From contig NZ_SJOJ01000009.1 of assembly GCF_004330295.1 (NCBI RefSeq), positions 1 through 64,000 of the forward strand: a stretch of DNA of 64,000 bases. The letters run 5' to 3'. Each line of letters begins with the position of its first letter. Positions within the stretch are counted from its first letter, which is position 1. Of this stretch, positions 22,601 through 33,001 are shown in pieces. The DNA comes from Rahnella victoriana (GTDB lineage: Bacteria; Pseudomonadota; Gammaproteobacteria; Enterobacterales; Enterobacteriaceae). Both the position numbers and the translations under genes were made by a program. The notes beneath the pieces were generated by a model. The model was not told where the DNA came from. It ran no database searches and saw only the letters and a program-made list of their open reading frames with translations.

Positions 22601-23478
22601 AAACCTTCCGCAATCAGGTGCTGGCGCAGGATGATAAGAAACTGAATATCTTCTTCCAGTATCTCAACGGGGAAGATAACTATCATTCATCACTCGGCTT
22701 TATGAATTATGGCTACGACTACACCCAGAAAGAAGAAGGCTGGCTGTTCGGTGCCAAAGTGATGCAACTGGGGAATGACACCCATTCGCTGGGCCTGAGC
22801 CTCGGCCTGTCCAGCGCCAATCTGGATGTCACGCCGGATGCCGCCGACGGCAACAGCAAAACGCAATACACCACCTGGGGACTCTCTTCGCTGCTGTCGT
22901 ATCAGTACGTGAGCGGTCTGACGGTGGATGTGGCGTCCGACGTCGCCATCTACGACGGCAATGTGTCGACCGACCTGCGCGGCAGTGAAGTGGCGGACAT
23001 CAGCGCGACCTCCTTCGGCGGCTCTGTGGATGTGGGCTATAAAATCAAAGCGGGAAATCATGAATTCACACCTTTAGCCGGTCTGGGTATTCAGCGCCTG
23101 CAGGTGGATGATTTCACTGATATCGATAATACGACCGTGCATTACGACGATATTACCCGTCCGACCGCCCGTCTGGGGATGCGTTACCGCTATGACTGGG
23201 ATACCACAAGTACCGGTAAATGGGCGGTGACGGCGAATACACTGTTCATTAAAGACCTGAGTGATGACGCTGCGGTGGATATCGGTGACAGCTACAGCAA
23301 CGTCAGCAACAGCTTCCGCAGCGGTGCGACCGGCAGTTCCGGCATGATTGATCTGGGGATTATCAATAACCCGACGCCGAACGTGTCACTGAACACCGGC
23401 GTGCAGTATCAGCACAGAATTGAAGATGAAGGGGTTGATTACTGGCAGGCCGTCGCAGGCGTGAAGGTGAGCTTCTGA
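19684..23478 (+). CDS. S6-family serine protease autotransporter
   Basis: A 1264-residue type Va secreted protease. A short signal peptide (about 1-21, ending ADA) precedes a chymotrypsin-like S6 (IgA1 protease/SPATE-type) domain. The catalytic triad is readable as H92 in VAHN, D128 in DKDFHVPRL and S229 in GDSGSP. A repetitive beta-helix passenger follows to about residue 880. An Asp/Pro-rich linker (about 886-943) then leads to a C-terminal 12-strand barrel ending in phenylalanine. The long ESPR-type signal extension and the usual SPATE linker cleavage motif EVNNLNKRMGDLR are not seen. A ribosome site AGGGA precedes the ATG. It interrupts the rluA-djlA order of E. coli and has an AT-rich upstream region, suggesting acquisition. 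The substrate is unknown. Confidence 0.88.
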   Translation: MAWKPKLLSSLIALAIFDADAGIMREDVAVQDYRDFAENLGKYLPGEENIEVFKKDGTSAGILNFPMPDFGAVNSLGFATLISPSYVASVAHNTGYTSVDFGNHAKYRTTYKLISRNIHPAYETWDKDFHVPRLNKVVTEAAPVPMVDTQQVRNNPERYVYFARVGSGTQYQVDPVTRKPVYITGAYDWKSGGTMVNPTFEPSRLRWVNYGPPDTRAQPFSSAIQAGDSGSPLYVYDNLEKEWKIYGVSPWGGTGKTGYEYTSYTLDMQLNFLKGVIAENTDPDVTDIAADGDIHWAAADITQGENSWQWHGVNTELPSQATADELNASKDLRFAGDGGLIILDSAVNHGAAKLQFSNDYRVVSAEGADSTWVGGGIEVDAGKTVDWEVNGLDGDTLHKIGEGTLYVNAVGNNGGALNVGDGLVVLAQQANEAGEQKAFSKVTIVSGRPTVQIGGENQIAGSDIYFGYRGGNLDLNGYDMAFSSINHSDSGAAIINGNADQISTLTLNNSSNQTFVGHLGSQETASNLNVDYAPDSSAGVWELAGGADLNQLSVQNGIMRLAGRPTPHAGDVVFSDDWIDETYTINNVDVASRATLRVNEHATLDANVTLNERANLMLNSKSHLSGKVEFAADSVISVDQTDSKTTSTDGNNDVVIDATISGHGTLKKMAPGALYINSENTFTGDTHIYSGALILNGSLASTVTMEKNTVLAGNNTVADLILKDDVQLLPHWPAENESESDTFVAATQTVNGTLAAGSNNLLSLRTHFDPAFTQTDKLLINGDMVSSGPVTVQVTPSGAGFFTDTDNDGAADNQEGVSLIQVAGKATKDSFRLAGEYVARGAYAYNLYAFAPGRSSEEQRDVAGSGDQFWDYRLQNNMLTEGDNTVPVDNTPVPPEPTPDDEDDGGDDDTPVPEPKPDDGDDTPDEGDDTPVPPAPTPDDDSGKNARPAVTPQVPSYLSLPSALLSYNSRVSETFRNQVLAQDDKKLNIFFQYLNGEDNYHSSLGFMNYGYDYTQKEEGWLFGAKVMQLGNDTHSLGLSLGLSSANLDVTPDAADGNSKTQYTTWGLSSLLSYQYVSGLTVDVASDVAIYDGNVSTDLRGSEVADISATSFGGSVDVGYKIKAGNHEFTPLAGLGIQRLQVDDFTDIDNTTVHYDDITRPTARLGMRYRYDWDTTSTGKWAVTANTLFIKDLSDDAAVDIGDSYSNVSNSFRSGATGSSGMIDLGIINNPTPNVSLNTGVQYQHRIEDEGVDYWQAVAGVKVSF

Positions 23479-23505
23479 TCACTGACCGACGGTGAAGCGA
23501 TAAAT

Positions 23506-23536
23506 AAAAGGCGTCCTGCAACGGACGCCTTTTTTA
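23506..23536. terminator. Bidirectional terminator, autotransporter/djlA
   Basis: Stem AAGGCGTCC (23508-23516) with GGACGCCTT (23523-23531), flanked by As on the left and Ts on the right. It lies between convergent genes. Confidence 0.9.
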
Positions 23537-23544
23537 TAATGATG

Positions 23545-24366
23545 TTATTTAAAACCTTTCTCGCGTTTGATCAGGTCATACGCCGCCTGGATCGCCTGCG
23601 CTTTCTCTTTAGCCATTTCCATCATTTCCGGCGGTAAACCTTTCGCCACCAGTTTATCCGGATGGTGTTCGCCCATCAGCTTACGATAGGCGCGCTTAAT
23701 GGTGGTCGCATCATCGGTGGCGCTGACGCCCAGCACTTTACAGGCATCGGCCAGTGTCGGCCCCTGCTGTGTCCGGTGATAACCGCCGCCATAGGAATGA
23801 CCGCCCTGCTGACTGCCGCCGAACTGCTGTCCGCCTTCCATCATGCGCAGGAACTGATCGAACTGCATGCGGGAAATCCCCAGTTCTTCAGCAATCACAT
23901 ACAGCACTTCACGTTCATTGGGATGCAATGAACCGTCGGCGTACGCGGCCTGGATCTGAATTTCCAGAAAAGTCCGTATCAGGTCGAAACGACCAAAACA
24001 TGCACTGCGCAGTTCACGCATTTTTTCCCGCAAAGGATAATTCGCTTCTTTGCCATCGCGGAAGGCACGCTGCGCGGCTTCACGCTGTTCGCCGTGCAAC
24101 TGCATACGTTCCATGTAAAGACTGGCGATCTGAATATCCGCCTCGGTAACTCTGCCTTTTGATTTAGTCAGATTCCCCATCACTTCAAACGTGGTGCGGA
24201 AAAAGATGGTTTGACGTGTCTGTTGATCGGCAAAATAGCCCCGGCGTTTCGCGGAACGCGCGGTGTCAAACATGTGCCCTATCAACAGCCCTGAAACAAT
24301 TCCCCAGAAGCCTAAACCAGACCATAAGCCCAGGATAAGTCCGAGCAGTTTTCCCCAATACTGCAT
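23545..24366 (-). CDS. djlA: Membrane-anchored DnaJ-like co-chaperone DjlA
   Basis: Type III inner-membrane J-protein that stimulates DnaK and affects the Rcs capsule pathway in E. coli. The 273-residue protein has one glycine-rich N-terminal transmembrane segment (about 6-31). A central TerB-like helical domain (about 50-180) and a Gly/Gln-rich linker follow. The C-terminal J domain (about 205-273) carries the HPD motif in EHHPDKL. Length and layout match E. coli DjlA. Divergent from lptD. Confidence 0.95.
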   Translation of the reverse strand: MQYWGKLLGLILGLWSGLGFWGIVSGLLIGHMFDTARSAKRRGYFADQQTRQTIFFRTTFEVMGNLTKSKGRVTEADIQIASLYMERMQLHGEQREAAQRAFRDGKEANYPLREKMRELRSACFGRFDLIRTFLEIQIQAAYADGSLHPNEREVLYVIAEELGISRMQFDQFLRMMEGGQQFGGSQQGGHSYGGGYHRTQQGPTLADACKVLGVSATDDATTIKRAYRKLMGEHHPDKLVAKGLPPEMMEMAKEKAQAIQAAYDLIKREKGFK

Positions 24367-24547
24367 ATACTCCTCAATTCGCCATGCCGTCGCTGAAAAA
24401 TTGCTTTATCATAACCGGCATTTATCGTTGTGCCTAACGGCGGCAACGTAACCGGTGGGATTTAACACTAGCGCAACCATGATGAGTGAGATAGTCTCTG
24501 ACCGTTTGCCGGCATGATGCCTCTGATGACGGAACACCATTTTACGT

Positions 24548-26923
24548 ATGAAAAACAGACGTCTGAAAACACGCTTACCGACAATGCTGGCCGCCACAAT
24601 CTGGTCAGTATTGTACAGTCACGGCGCAATGGCCGACCTTGCAGCGCAATGTATGCTCGGCGTTCCGACCTATGACAAACCTCTGGTGCAGGGTGATCCT
24701 AATTCACTGCCTGTCACCATCAACGCCGATAAGGCGACCGGCAACTATCCTGACAGCGCACTGTTCAGCGGCAACGTCAATGTTGTCCAGGGCAACAGCA
24801 CGCTGGATGCCGATCAGGTTCAGCTCAATCAAATCGCCAATCCCAATCAGCCGACACCTACCCGTACCGCCACGGCGACCGGGAACGTGCGTTATAACGA
24901 TAACCAGATCAAGCTGAATGGCCCGAAAGGCTTTGCCAACCTGACCACCAAAGATACCGATGTACAGGACGGTACCTATCAGATGGTAGGACGTCAGGGT
25001 CGTGGTGATGCTGACAAGATGAAGCAGCGTGACAACAACCGCTACACCATCATGGACAACGGCACCTTTACCACCTGTCTGCCGGGTGATAACAGCTGGA
25101 GCGTTGTCGGCTCAGAAGTGATCCAGGACCGTCAGGAAGAAGTGGCGGAAATCTGGAACGCCCGCTTCCACATCGGCCCGGTGCCGGTGTTTTACAGCCC
25201 GTATATGCAGTTACCGATTGGTGACCGCCGCCGTTCCGGTTTCCTGATCCCGAACGCCAAATACAGCAGCAATAACGGTTTCGGGGCCACCGTTCCGTTT
25301 TACTGGAACATCGCGCCAAACTACGACGCCACCATTACTCCGAACTACATGAGTACCCGTGGTCTGCAATTGCAGAATGAATTCCGTTATCTGACTGTGG
25401 CCGGTGCCGGTCTGATGGAGTTCGATTATCTGGGTAACGATAAGAAAATCGATCAGCAGTTTGTGGATGATGAAAACCGCACCAGCGATAACACCAAGCG
25501 CTGGATGTACTACTGGCGTCATGCCGGTGTCTACGACAAGGTGTGGCGTTTCAACGTTGACTATACCAAGGTCAGCGACCCGTATTACTTCACCGATTTC
25601 GATTCCACCTACGGTTCCAGTACGGACGGCTACGCCACGCAGAAATTCAGCGTGGGTTACGCCAATGAGAACTGGGATGTCACGCTGGCCAGTAAACAGT
25701 TCCAGGTGTTCTCGAACGCCGGTAACCAGAACGCCTATCGTGCGCAGCCACAGCTGGACATCAACTATTACAAAAATGACCTGGGTCCGTTCGACCTGCA
25801 CCTTTATGGTCAGGCGGTGAAATTCACCAGCGTTAACCCGGATAACCCGGAAGCGGTGCGAACGCACTTCGAACCGACGCTCAGCCTGCCGCTCAGTAAC
25901 GGTTGGGGAAGTCTGGATAACGAAGTGAAGCTGATGGCGACCCACTATCAGCAGGATATTCCTGACAATTATTACGAGGATAATCCGGACACCAAACTGC
26001 GTTCCTCCGTGAACCGTGTGATGCCTGAGTTTAAAAGTGACGGCAAAATGGTCTTCGACCGGTCAATGGACTGGAACGCAGACTATACCCAGACGCTCGA
26101 ACCGCGCGTGCAATACCTGTACATCCCGTACCGTAACCAGAGCTCGATCAATACCTATGACTCGACCCTGTTGCAGTCCGACTATACCGGTCTGTTCCGT
26201 GATAAGAGTTACAGTGGCCTTGACCGTATCGCCTCAGCGAACCAGGTGGCCGGTGGTTTAACCACCCGTATTTACGACGACAATCTGGAAGAACGCTTTA
26301 ACGCCTCGGCCGGTCAGATTTATTACTTCCAGCCGCCGCGTACCGGCGATCAGGACAGCGTGCTGGATAAAAATGATGACACAGGCAGCCTGGTGTGGGC
26401 CGGTGACACCTACTACAAAATCGATAATTTCTGGGGCATCCGTGGCGGTATTCAATACGATACCCGTCTCGATGCGGTTTCCCTGGGCGATGCGGTGCTC
26501 GAATACCGTGCTGACTCAGAGAAAATGATCCAGCTGAGTTATCGTTACGCCAGCCCGGAATATATCCAGGCGACATTGCCAAGCGTCAGACATCCGGGTT
26601 ATCAGGACGGTATCTCTCAGGTCGGTGGTATCGCCAGCTGGCCGATTGCTGACCGCTGGGCCATTGTCGGTGCCTATTATTACGATACCAAAGCACAGCA
26701 ACCGGCTGACCAGCTGATTGGTCTGCAATACAACACCTGCTGTTGGGCTATCAATGTTGGCTATGAACGTAAGATCACCAACTACGATTCTGTGAAGTCA
26801 GAAAGTAAGTATGACAATAAGATTGGATTCAATATTGAACTTAGAGGCCTTGGGAACAATCAAACCCTCGGAACGAAAGAAATGTTGGCCAGCGGCATAC
26901 TGCCTTATCAACGCGCTTTCTAG
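24548..26923 (+). CDS. lptD: LPS-assembly outer-membrane protein LptD
   Basis: Beta-barrel that, with LptE, inserts lipopolysaccharide into the outer leaflet. The 791-residue precursor has a signal peptide ending at MA-DL near residue 29. A periplasmic jellyroll (OstA) domain comes next (about 50-200), then a large barrel. The cysteines needed for the inter-domain disulfides are present: C35 near the mature N-terminus, one in FTTCLPGD and the pair in NTCCWAIN near the C-terminus. Its neighbour SurA is the chaperone that helps fold it, and lptD-surA-pdxA-rsmA order is conserved. The 181-bp spacer from djlA contains no gene. Confidence 0.96.
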   Translation: MKNRRLKTRLPTMLAATIWSVLYSHGAMADLAAQCMLGVPTYDKPLVQGDPNSLPVTINADKATGNYPDSALFSGNVNVVQGNSTLDADQVQLNQIANPNQPTPTRTATATGNVRYNDNQIKLNGPKGFANLTTKDTDVQDGTYQMVGRQGRGDADKMKQRDNNRYTIMDNGTFTTCLPGDNSWSVVGSEVIQDRQEEVAEIWNARFHIGPVPVFYSPYMQLPIGDRRRSGFLIPNAKYSSNNGFGATVPFYWNIAPNYDATITPNYMSTRGLQLQNEFRYLTVAGAGLMEFDYLGNDKKIDQQFVDDENRTSDNTKRWMYYWRHAGVYDKVWRFNVDYTKVSDPYYFTDFDSTYGSSTDGYATQKFSVGYANENWDVTLASKQFQVFSNAGNQNAYRAQPQLDINYYKNDLGPFDLHLYGQAVKFTSVNPDNPEAVRTHFEPTLSLPLSNGWGSLDNEVKLMATHYQQDIPDNYYEDNPDTKLRSSVNRVMPEFKSDGKMVFDRSMDWNADYTQTLEPRVQYLYIPYRNQSSINTYDSTLLQSDYTGLFRDKSYSGLDRIASANQVAGGLTTRIYDDNLEERFNASAGQIYYFQPPRTGDQDSVLDKNDDTGSLVWAGDTYYKIDNFWGIRGGIQYDTRLDAVSLGDAVLEYRADSEKMIQLSYRYASPEYIQATLPSVRHPGYQDGISQVGGIASWPIADRWAIVGAYYYDTKAQQPADQLIGLQYNTCCWAINVGYERKITNYDSVKSESKYDNKIGFNIELRGLGNNQTLGTKEMLASGILPYQRAF

Positions 26924-26990
26924 ACCCGACGACAATTTAAACTCAGTGAACTTGAAACCCGCGCTTGCGGATTAGACAAATGGAAAAAGT

Positions 26991-28286
26991 ATGAAGAACT
27001 GGAGAACACTTCTCCTCGGCGTGACGCTTTGTGCCAGCACTGCGTTTGCAGCCCCTCAGGAAGTTGATAAAGTTGCTGCCGTCGTGAACAACGGCGTGGT
27101 GCTGCAAAGTGACGTAGACAGTCTGTTTAATTCCGTGAAACAGCAGGCTCAGCAGGCTAAACAACAGCTGCCGGATGATGCGACATTACGTCACCAGATC
27201 CTTGACCGTCTGATCATGGATCAAATCCAGTTACAGATGGCCAGCCGTATGGGCATCACCCCGACCGATCAGGATGTGGATAAAGCCATTGCCGGTATCG
27301 CACAGCAAAACAACATCTCTGTTGATCAGCTGCGCAGCCGTCTGGCTTACGACGGCATGAACTACAACACTTACCGCGCTCAGATCCGCAAGGAAATGAT
27401 CATCAGCGAAGTACGTAACAGCGAAGTCCGTCGTCGCGTCACCATTTTGCCGCAGGAAGTGGATCAGTTGTCTAAACAGGTCGCGGCACAAAACGGCGGC
27501 AGTGCTGAATTCAACCTCAGCCACATTCTGTTGCCATTGCCGGAAAACCCGACGCAGGATCAGGTTGATGCTGCGGAAGAACTGGCGAAGAAAATCGTGA
27601 CCGATCTGAACAACGGTGCGGATTTCGGCAAGCTGGCCATCACCTACTCTGCCGATTCCCAGGCGCTGAAAGGCGGCAACATGGGTTGGGGCAAATTGCA
27701 GGAACTGCCTTCCCTGTTTGCGCAGGCATTAAGCACCGCGCAGAAAGGTCAGGTTATCGGCCCGATCCGCTCAGGTGTGGGTTTCCACATCCTGAAAGTG
27801 AATGATATCCGTGGCGATAACAAAACCGTTTCGGTGACTGAAGTGCATGCCCGTCACATCCTGCTGAAACCCTCTGTCGTCATGACCGATGCGCAGGCGC
27901 GTGCCAAACTGGAACAGGTTGCAGCGGATATTAAGAGCGGCAAAGCCACCTTCGCGGATGAAGCGAAACAGCTTTCTCAGGATCCGGGTTCTGCCAATCA
28001 GGGCGGCGATTTAGGTTGGGCGTCTCCGGACATGTACGATCCGGCGTTCCGCGATGCGTTGATGAACCTGAAAAAAGGTGAAATGAGCGCACCGGTTCAC
28101 TCGTCGTTCGGCTGGCATTTGATTCAGCTGATGGATACCCGTCAGGTTGATAAAACCGATGCTGCTCAGAAAGAACGTGCTTACCGCATGCTGTTCAACC
28201 GTAAATTTGCAGAAGAAGCGCAGACCTGGATGCAGGAACAACGTGCTGAAGCTTATGTGAAAATTATGGATGGTAATGGAAAATAA
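26991..28286 (+). CDS. surA: Periplasmic chaperone/peptidyl-prolyl isomerase SurA
   Basis: Folding chaperone for outer-membrane proteins, including LptD. The 431-residue precursor has a signal peptide cleaved near FA-APQ (residue 20). The N-terminal SurA chaperone domain runs to about residue 170. Two parvulin domains follow (about 172-273 and 283-382), each with the expected RHILLK/SHILLP and GGDLGW/GGNMGW motifs. Its 3' end overlaps pdxA by 17 bases. Confidence 0.96.
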   Translation: MKNWRTLLLGVTLCASTAFAAPQEVDKVAAVVNNGVVLQSDVDSLFNSVKQQAQQAKQQLPDDATLRHQILDRLIMDQIQLQMASRMGITPTDQDVDKAIAGIAQQNNISVDQLRSRLAYDGMNYNTYRAQIRKEMIISEVRNSEVRRRVTILPQEVDQLSKQVAAQNGGSAEFNLSHILLPLPENPTQDQVDAAEELAKKIVTDLNNGADFGKLAITYSADSQALKGGNMGWGKLQELPSLFAQALSTAQKGQVIGPIRSGVGFHILKVNDIRGDNKTVSVTEVHARHILLKPSVVMTDAQARAKLEQVAADIKSGKATFADEAKQLSQDPGSANQGGDLGWASPDMYDPAFRDALMNLKKGEMSAPVHSSFGWHLIQLMDTRQVDKTDAAQKERAYRMLFNRKFAEEAQTWMQEQRAEAYVKIMDGNGK

Positions 28287-29283
28287 TACTTCCGTGACAA
28301 AATCTGTGGTCATCACCCCCGGCGAGCCAGCCGGGGTTGGGCCGGATCTGGTACTGGCGCTGGCTCAGCAGGCATGGCCTGTTGAGTTAGTGGTATGTGC
28401 CGATCCGGCCTTACTGCTTGAACGGGCCGCTAAACTGGGTCTGACGATCCGCCTGCGCGATTATCAGTCAGGCAGACCGGCAGAGCCACAGGCCGCCGGA
28501 ACATTGACGATATTACCCGTTAAGCTCGCCGCTCCGGTCACCGCCGGACAACTCGATGTCGCCAATGCGCCCTATGTGGTAGAAACGCTGGCGCGAGCCT
28601 GCGACGGTGCCATTAACGGCGAGTTCGCGGCGCTGATCACAGGTCCGGTTCAAAAAAGCATTATCAATGATGCTGGCATTCCCTTCATCGGCCATACCGA
28701 ATTCTTTGCTGACCGCAGCCATTGCGACCGTGTTGTGATGATGCTGGCGACAGAGGAATTACGTGTGGCGCTGGCGACCACGCACCTGCCTTTACTGGCC
28801 GTGCCGGGTGCGATTACGCGCCAGTGCCTGCATGAAGTGATCACCATTTTGCATCATGATCTGAAAACGAAATTTGGTATTACCGAGCCGCAAATTTATG
28901 TGTGTGGTCTGAATCCACATGCGGGCGAAGGTGGCCACATGGGGCACGAAGAGATCGACATTATCATTCCTGCACTGGACGAACTGCGCCAGCAAGGGAT
29001 AAATCTCATCGGCCCGCTGCCCGCTGATACGTTATTCCAGCCTAAATATCTGCAACATGCCGATGCTGTTTTATCGATGTATCACGATCAGGGCCTTCCG
29101 GTGCTAAAATATCAGGGATTCGGTCGCGCAGTGAATATCACGCTTGGCCTGCCTTTTATCCGGACTTCCGTTGATCACGGTACCGCCCTTGAACTCGCCG
29201 CTACCGGCACCGCTGATGCGGGCAGTTTCAAGACAGCAATAAATCTCGCCATCCACATGGCAAATAACAGCAACGATAAATAA
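28270..29283 (+). CDS. pdxA: 4-hydroxythreonine-4-phosphate dehydrogenase
   Basis: NAD-dependent enzyme of pyridoxal-5'-phosphate synthesis. The 337-residue protein has the [14 protein letters not shown] start motif. It also shows ITGPVQK, GHTEFF and the metal/substrate segments [14 protein letters not shown] and MYHDQGL. Two ATGs (28270 and 28276) lie inside the end of surA, and either could be used. Part of the surA-pdxA-rsmA-apaG-apaH operon. Confidence 0.95.
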   Translation: MVMENNTSVTKSVVITPGEPAGVGPDLVLALAQQAWPVELVVCADPALLLERAAKLGLTIRLRDYQSGRPAEPQAAGTLTILPVKLAAPVTAGQLDVANAPYVVETLARACDGAINGEFAALITGPVQKSIINDAGIPFIGHTEFFADRSHCDRVVMMLATEELRVALATTHLPLLAVPGAITRQCLHEVITILHHDLKTKFGITEPQIYVCGLNPHAGEGGHMGHEEIDIIIPALDELRQQGINLIGPLPADTLFQPKYLQHADAVLSMYHDQGLPVLKYQGFGRAVNITLGLPFIRTSVDHGTALELAATGTADAGSFKTAINLAIHMANNSNDK

Positions 29284-29288
29284 CAACA

Positions 29289-30116
29289 ATGAATAGTAGA
29301 GTCCACCAAGGTCACTTTGCCCGTAAACGTTTTGGGCAAAACTTCTTAACCGATCAGTTTGTTATCGACAGCATCGTATCGGCCATTCACCCTATGCCGG
29401 GCGAAGCTGTGGTTGAAATCGGTCCGGGTCTGGCGGCATTAACTGAGCCGGTCGCTTCACGTCTGGACAGCATGACGGTGATCGAACTCGACCGCGATCT
29501 GGCTACGCGCCTGGAAAATAATCCTAAGTTTCAGGGCAAGCTGCGCGTCATCCAGTCCGATGCAATGAAAATCAATTTCGGCGAACTGTCTGAAGAACTC
29601 GGCCAGCCACTGCGCGTTTTTGGTAACCTGCCGTACAACATTTCTACGCCGCTGATGTTCCACCTGTTCACCTATACCAACGCCATCAAAGACATGCACT
29701 TTATGTTGCAGAAGGAAGTGGTTAATCGTCTGGTTGCAGGCCCGAACAGCAAAGCGTATGGTCGTTTAACGGTGATGGCGCAATATTACTGTAACGTGAT
29801 CCCGGTGCTGGAAGTGCCACCTGAATCCTTTACACCGGCGCCTAAAGTCGAATCCGCCGTGGTGCGTTTAGTGCCGCATGAAGTGATCCCGTATCCGGTA
29901 CCGGATATTCGCATTCTGAGCCGCCTGACGACTGACGCCTTTAACCAGCGTCGTAAAACCGTGCGCAACAGCCTCGGCCACCTGTTCACTCCGGAACAAA
30001 TGACCGAACTGGGCTTAGATCTCAGCATGCGTGCTGAAAATATTTCTGTAGAGCAATTCTGTAAACTGGCTAACTGGTTATCCACACGACCTAAGAATCC
30101 GGAACCTCAGGAGTAG
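29289..30116 (+). CDS. rsmA: 16S rRNA dimethyladenosine transferase RsmA (KsgA)
   Basis: Dimethylates A1518 and A1519 of 16S rRNA late in 30S assembly; loss gives kasugamycin resistance. The 275-residue protein shows FGQNFL, the SAM-binding [12 protein letters not shown], the catalytic NLPYNIS motif and a C-terminal helical domain. It starts 5 bases after pdxA and precedes apaG by 4 bases. Confidence 0.96.
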   Translation: MNSRVHQGHFARKRFGQNFLTDQFVIDSIVSAIHPMPGEAVVEIGPGLAALTEPVASRLDSMTVIELDRDLATRLENNPKFQGKLRVIQSDAMKINFGELSEELGQPLRVFGNLPYNISTPLMFHLFTYTNAIKDMHFMLQKEVVNRLVAGPNSKAYGRLTVMAQYYCNVIPVLEVPPESFTPAPKVESAVVRLVPHEVIPYPVPDIRILSRLTTDAFNQRRKTVRNSLGHLFTPEQMTELGLDLSMRAENISVEQFCKLANWLSTRPKNPEPQE

Positions 30117-30120
30117 CGTT

Positions 30121-30498
30121 ATGCTTAATTCGCCCCGTGTTTGTGTTCAGGTGCAAAGTATCTACGTTGAGTCACAGTCGATACCGGAAGAAGAACGTTT
30201 TGTCTTCGCTTACACCATCACCATCCGCAATCTGGGGCGTTTTAACGTGCAACTGCTGCGTCGTTACTGGTTGATCACCAACAGTAATGGCCGCCAGACT
30301 GAAGTCCAGGGTGAAGGGGTCATCGGCGAACAGCCGCTGATCCTGCCTGGCAATGAATTTCACTATACCAGTGGCGCGATTTTAGAAACGCCGCTGGGCA
30401 CGATGGAAGGCCACTATGAAATGGTCGCACAAGACGGTGAAGCCTTCCGTGTGCCGGTTCCGGTCTTCCGCCTCGCCATCCCTACGCTGATCAATTAA
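30121..30498 (+). CDS. apaG: ApaG protein
   Basis: A 125-residue, full-length ApaG/DUF525 fibronectin-III-like protein of uncertain function. Conserved stretches are [22 protein letters not shown] and the GEQPLILPG region. It lies between rsmA and apaH in the same operon, as in E. coli. Confidence 0.94.
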   Translation: MLNSPRVCVQVQSIYVESQSIPEEERFVFAYTITIRNLGRFNVQLLRRYWLITNSNGRQTEVQGEGVIGEQPLILPGNEFHYTSGAILETPLGTMEGHYEMVAQDGEAFRVPVPVFRLAIPTLIN

Positions 30499-30503
30499 TC
30501 CTC

Positions 30504-31358
30504 ATGTCGACATATCTTATTGGTGACGTTCACGGTTGCATCGATGAACTCAAGGCGCTATTGGCGCAGGTGGATTTTAATCCGCAACATGACGTGCTCT
30601 GGCTGACCGGCGATCTGGTCGCAAGAGGGCCGTCCTCTCTCGAAGTGCTGCGGTTTGTCAGCGGCCTGGGCGACGCCGTGCGTATGGTGTTGGGTAATCA
30701 CGATCTGCATTTACTGGCCGTGTACGCCGGCATCAGTTTCAACAAGCCGAAAGATCGCATCACACCGCTGCTTGAAGCCGGGGATGCGGATGAGCTGATC
30801 AACTGGCTGCGCCGTCAGCCGGTGTTGCAGGTAGACGAGGAACTGAAGCTGGTCATGGCGCACGCCGGGATCACGCCTCAGTGGGATCTTGAAACGGCAC
30901 AGATGTGCGCCCGTGAAGTGGAATCTGTGCTGAGCAGCGACACCTATCCGCTGTTTCTGGATGCAATGTACGGCGATATGCCGAACAACTGGCATCCTGA
31001 ACTGACCGGTCTGGCACGTTTGCGTTTCAGCACCAATGCCTTCACGCGCATGCGTTACTGTTTCCCGAACGGTCAGCTGGATATGATCTGCAAAGATGTG
31101 CCGGAAAATGCGCCGAAACCGCTGAAACCCTGGTTTGATATTCCGGGTCCGTTGCAGGAAGCGGGCTACAGTATCGCTTTCGGACACTGGGCCTCGCTGG
31201 AAGGAAAAGGGGCGCCGGAAGGCATTTATGCGCTGGATACCGGCTGCTGCTGGGGCGGTGATCTGACGATGTTGCGCTGGGAAGACAAAACCTATTTCAC
31301 TCAGCCTTCAAACCGCCAGAGCGAAAAAGAACACGCTGAGATCCCGAAAGCGATTTAA
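30504..31358 (+). CDS. apaH: Diadenosine tetraphosphatase ApaH
   Basis: Symmetrical Ap4A hydrolase; it also removes Np4 caps from RNA in E. coli. The 284-residue metallophosphatase shows the metal motifs GDVHG (7-11), GDLVARGP and GNHDLHLLA. Last gene of the lptD-apaH cluster, with a terminator directly after it. Confidence 0.96.
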   Translation: MSTYLIGDVHGCIDELKALLAQVDFNPQHDVLWLTGDLVARGPSSLEVLRFVSGLGDAVRMVLGNHDLHLLAVYAGISFNKPKDRITPLLEAGDADELINWLRRQPVLQVDEELKLVMAHAGITPQWDLETAQMCAREVESVLSSDTYPLFLDAMYGDMPNNWHPELTGLARLRFSTNAFTRMRYCFPNGQLDMICKDVPENAPKPLKPWFDIPGPLQEAGYSIAFGHWASLEGKGAPEGIYALDTGCCWGGDLTMLRWEDKTYFTQPSNRQSEKEHAEIPKAI

Positions 31359-31382
31359 CCCCCTCGCTGTTCCTCAGAAAGC

Positions 31383-31410
31383 AAAAAGGCACCGTGACAG
31401 GTGCCTTTTT
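31383..31410. terminator. Bidirectional terminator, apaH/folA
   Basis: An 11-bp perfect stem AAAAAGGCACC/GGTGCCTTTTT with a six-base loop lies between the convergent apaH and folA. Confidence 0.92.
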
Positions 31411-31431
31411 CTGTTTTACGCGATCCTGAAA

Positions 31432-31917
31432 TCAGACGCGACGATCGAGGATTTCGAAGCAATAACCGTGTGAGTTTTGCTCATCGGCATCATGGAATTC
31501 GCTGAAGGTGCTTTCCCAGTCATCCGGCTCGTAGTCAGGGAAATGCGTGTCACCTTCCACTTCCGCATCGATGTGGGTGAGATACAGACGGTTGGCTTTT
31601 GGCAGTAACTGCTCGTAAACCCGTCCCCCGCCCATCACCATCACTTCTTCGACATCACCGGCAGCCGCCAGTGCAGCGTCAACAGAGGTTACCCAGGTCA
31701 CGCCGTCATGCTCACCAGGGTTTGAACTGATGACGATATTCAGCCGGCCAGGCAAAGGGCGTCCGATTGACTCAAACGTCTTGCGTCCCATGATGACAGG
31801 TTTGTTGAGCGTATTACGCTTAAACCAGGCCAGATCACCAGGTAAATGCCAAGGCATAGCGTTTTCCATGCCAATAACGCGATCGGTCGCCAGTGCGGCG
31901 ATCAGGCTAATAATCAT
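31432..31917 (-). CDS. folA: Dihydrofolate reductase
   Basis: NADPH-dependent reduction of dihydrofolate; target of trimethoprim. The start at 31917 ([16 protein letters not shown]) gives 161 residues, as in E. coli, and has AGGG upstream. The longer frame adds 14 residues not found in the family. [12 protein letters not shown] holds the active-site aspartate, [10 protein letters not shown] binds the cofactor, and the [12 protein letters not shown] region is nearly identical to E. coli. Confidence 0.96.
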   Translation of the reverse strand: MIISLIAALATDRVIGMENAMPWHLPGDLAWFKRNTLNKPVIMGRKTFESIGRPLPGRLNIVISSNPGEHDGVTWVTSVDAALAAAGDVEEVMVMGGGRVYEQLLPKANRLYLTHIDAEVEGDTHFPDYEPDDWESTFSEFHDADEQNSHGYCFEILDRRV

Positions 31918-32330
31918 TGTGAAGCCCTGTGTAGATAAGGAATTTGTGCGTGACCCCAAAAAAGAGCTGCCACTATACGGAAAGCCCCATCAGCCGTCGA
32001 TAGGAAGACTCACGCTTTACAAAGATATAAGAGAGCAATGACCTGTGCGGGATATTCCCCCTCAAAAGCACCAGCCCATCCGCCAAATCACGGTCATAAA
32101 CCGGCAGTATTGCGGATAATTCAGAGGATCACTCTGCTTGCGCTCACCGGCTTTTGCATTATCACTCCGCGATGTACAACGGGGCTTACACGCCGGGGCG
32201 ATAACGGTACAGCCGCGCGAAAGATCAGTATAGCTGCCTGCAAAAAAAGCCCTAAGAGTGATTTAACTTACGGAGGATTGGCGTATCATGCCGCCTTCTT
32301 TTGTTCTGAACATTGACGACGGTTATTTTC
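31918..32330. other. folA-lysE intergenic region
   Basis: About 410 bases with no convincing gene. It should carry the divergent promoters of folA (a TATAGT-like box reads on the minus strand near 31975) and of the exporter gene. Small frames here have no family resemblance. Confidence 0.5.
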
Positions 32331-32945
32331 ATGCTTGAAACCACCCTTTTTGTTGCCAGTATCGCCTTCCTCGGCATGCTCTCTCCCGGCCCTGATTTCT
32401 TTCTGGTGATCAAAAATGCGGCCCGCTATCCGCGTATCGCGGCACTGATGACCTCGCTCGGTGTGATTTGTGGCGTGATTACGCACATGTCTTACTGCGT
32501 GGCGGGTCTGGCGGTGGTGATCACCACCACACCGTGGTTATTCGATTTGCTGAAATATGTCGGCGCGGCCTATCTGATCTGGGTGGGGATTCAGGCGTTG
32601 TTCTCACGCAGCAACAGCAAGATGAACCTTGATGGTCTGGAACCTCAGCAGGTGAAACTGCGCACCGCGTTCGTGCAGGGTTATCTGTGCAACCTGCTGA
32701 ATCCCAAGGCGACGTTGTTTTTCCTGGCGATGTTCACACAGGTCTTGCAGATCAATTCCACCTTCGGTGAGAAGCTGTGGTACGCCTCGATTATCGTCGG
32801 ATTGTCGGTCATCTGGTGGCCGTCGCTGGCATTGCTGATCCAAAGCCCGCCGGTGCGCCGCGGTCTGGCGAAAGCACAGAAACTGATTGATAAACTGCTG
32901 GGCGGGGTATTGATTGGGCTGGGCATTAAAGTCGCCCTGAGCTGA
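32331..32945 (+). CDS. LysE/RhtB-family amino-acid exporter
   Basis: Inner-membrane protein of 204 residues from ATG 32331, with about six hydrophobic segments. The hallmark N-terminal pattern GMLSPGPDFFLVIKNA (about 16-31) and the NLLNPKATLFFLA motif (about 122-134) place it in the LysE/RhtB translocator family, which exports amino acids such as homoserine, threonine or lysine. The substrate cannot be read from the sequence. An upstream in-frame TTG (32313) is possible, but MLETTLF is the usual start form. E. coli lacks a gene here; it sits between folA and kefC. Confidence 0.87.
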   Translation: MLETTLFVASIAFLGMLSPGPDFFLVIKNAARYPRIAALMTSLGVICGVITHMSYCVAGLAVVITTTPWLFDLLKYVGAAYLIWVGIQALFSRSNSKMNLDGLEPQQVKLRTAFVQGYLCNLLNPKATLFFLAMFTQVLQINSTFGEKLWYASIIVGLSVIWWPSLALLIQSPPVRRGLAKAQKLIDKLLGGVLIGLGIKVALS

Positions 32946-32955
32946 TATCCGGAAG

Positions 32956-32986
32956 AAAAAAACCGGTGCATCAGGCACCGGTTTTC
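32956..32986. terminator. Bidirectional terminator, lysE-type/kefC
   Basis: Stem AAAACCGGTGC (32959-32969) with GCACCGGTTTT (32975-32985), with As before it and a T-rich run after it, between convergent genes. Confidence 0.88.
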
Positions 32987-33001
32987 TGTTTTTACGCGTC
33001 T

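Noticed and set aside
24458-24502. Possible sigma-E promoter for lptD
   Set aside because: TCTGA-like and GCAACC-like boxes are present, but the match to GGAACTT is too weak to report as a feature.
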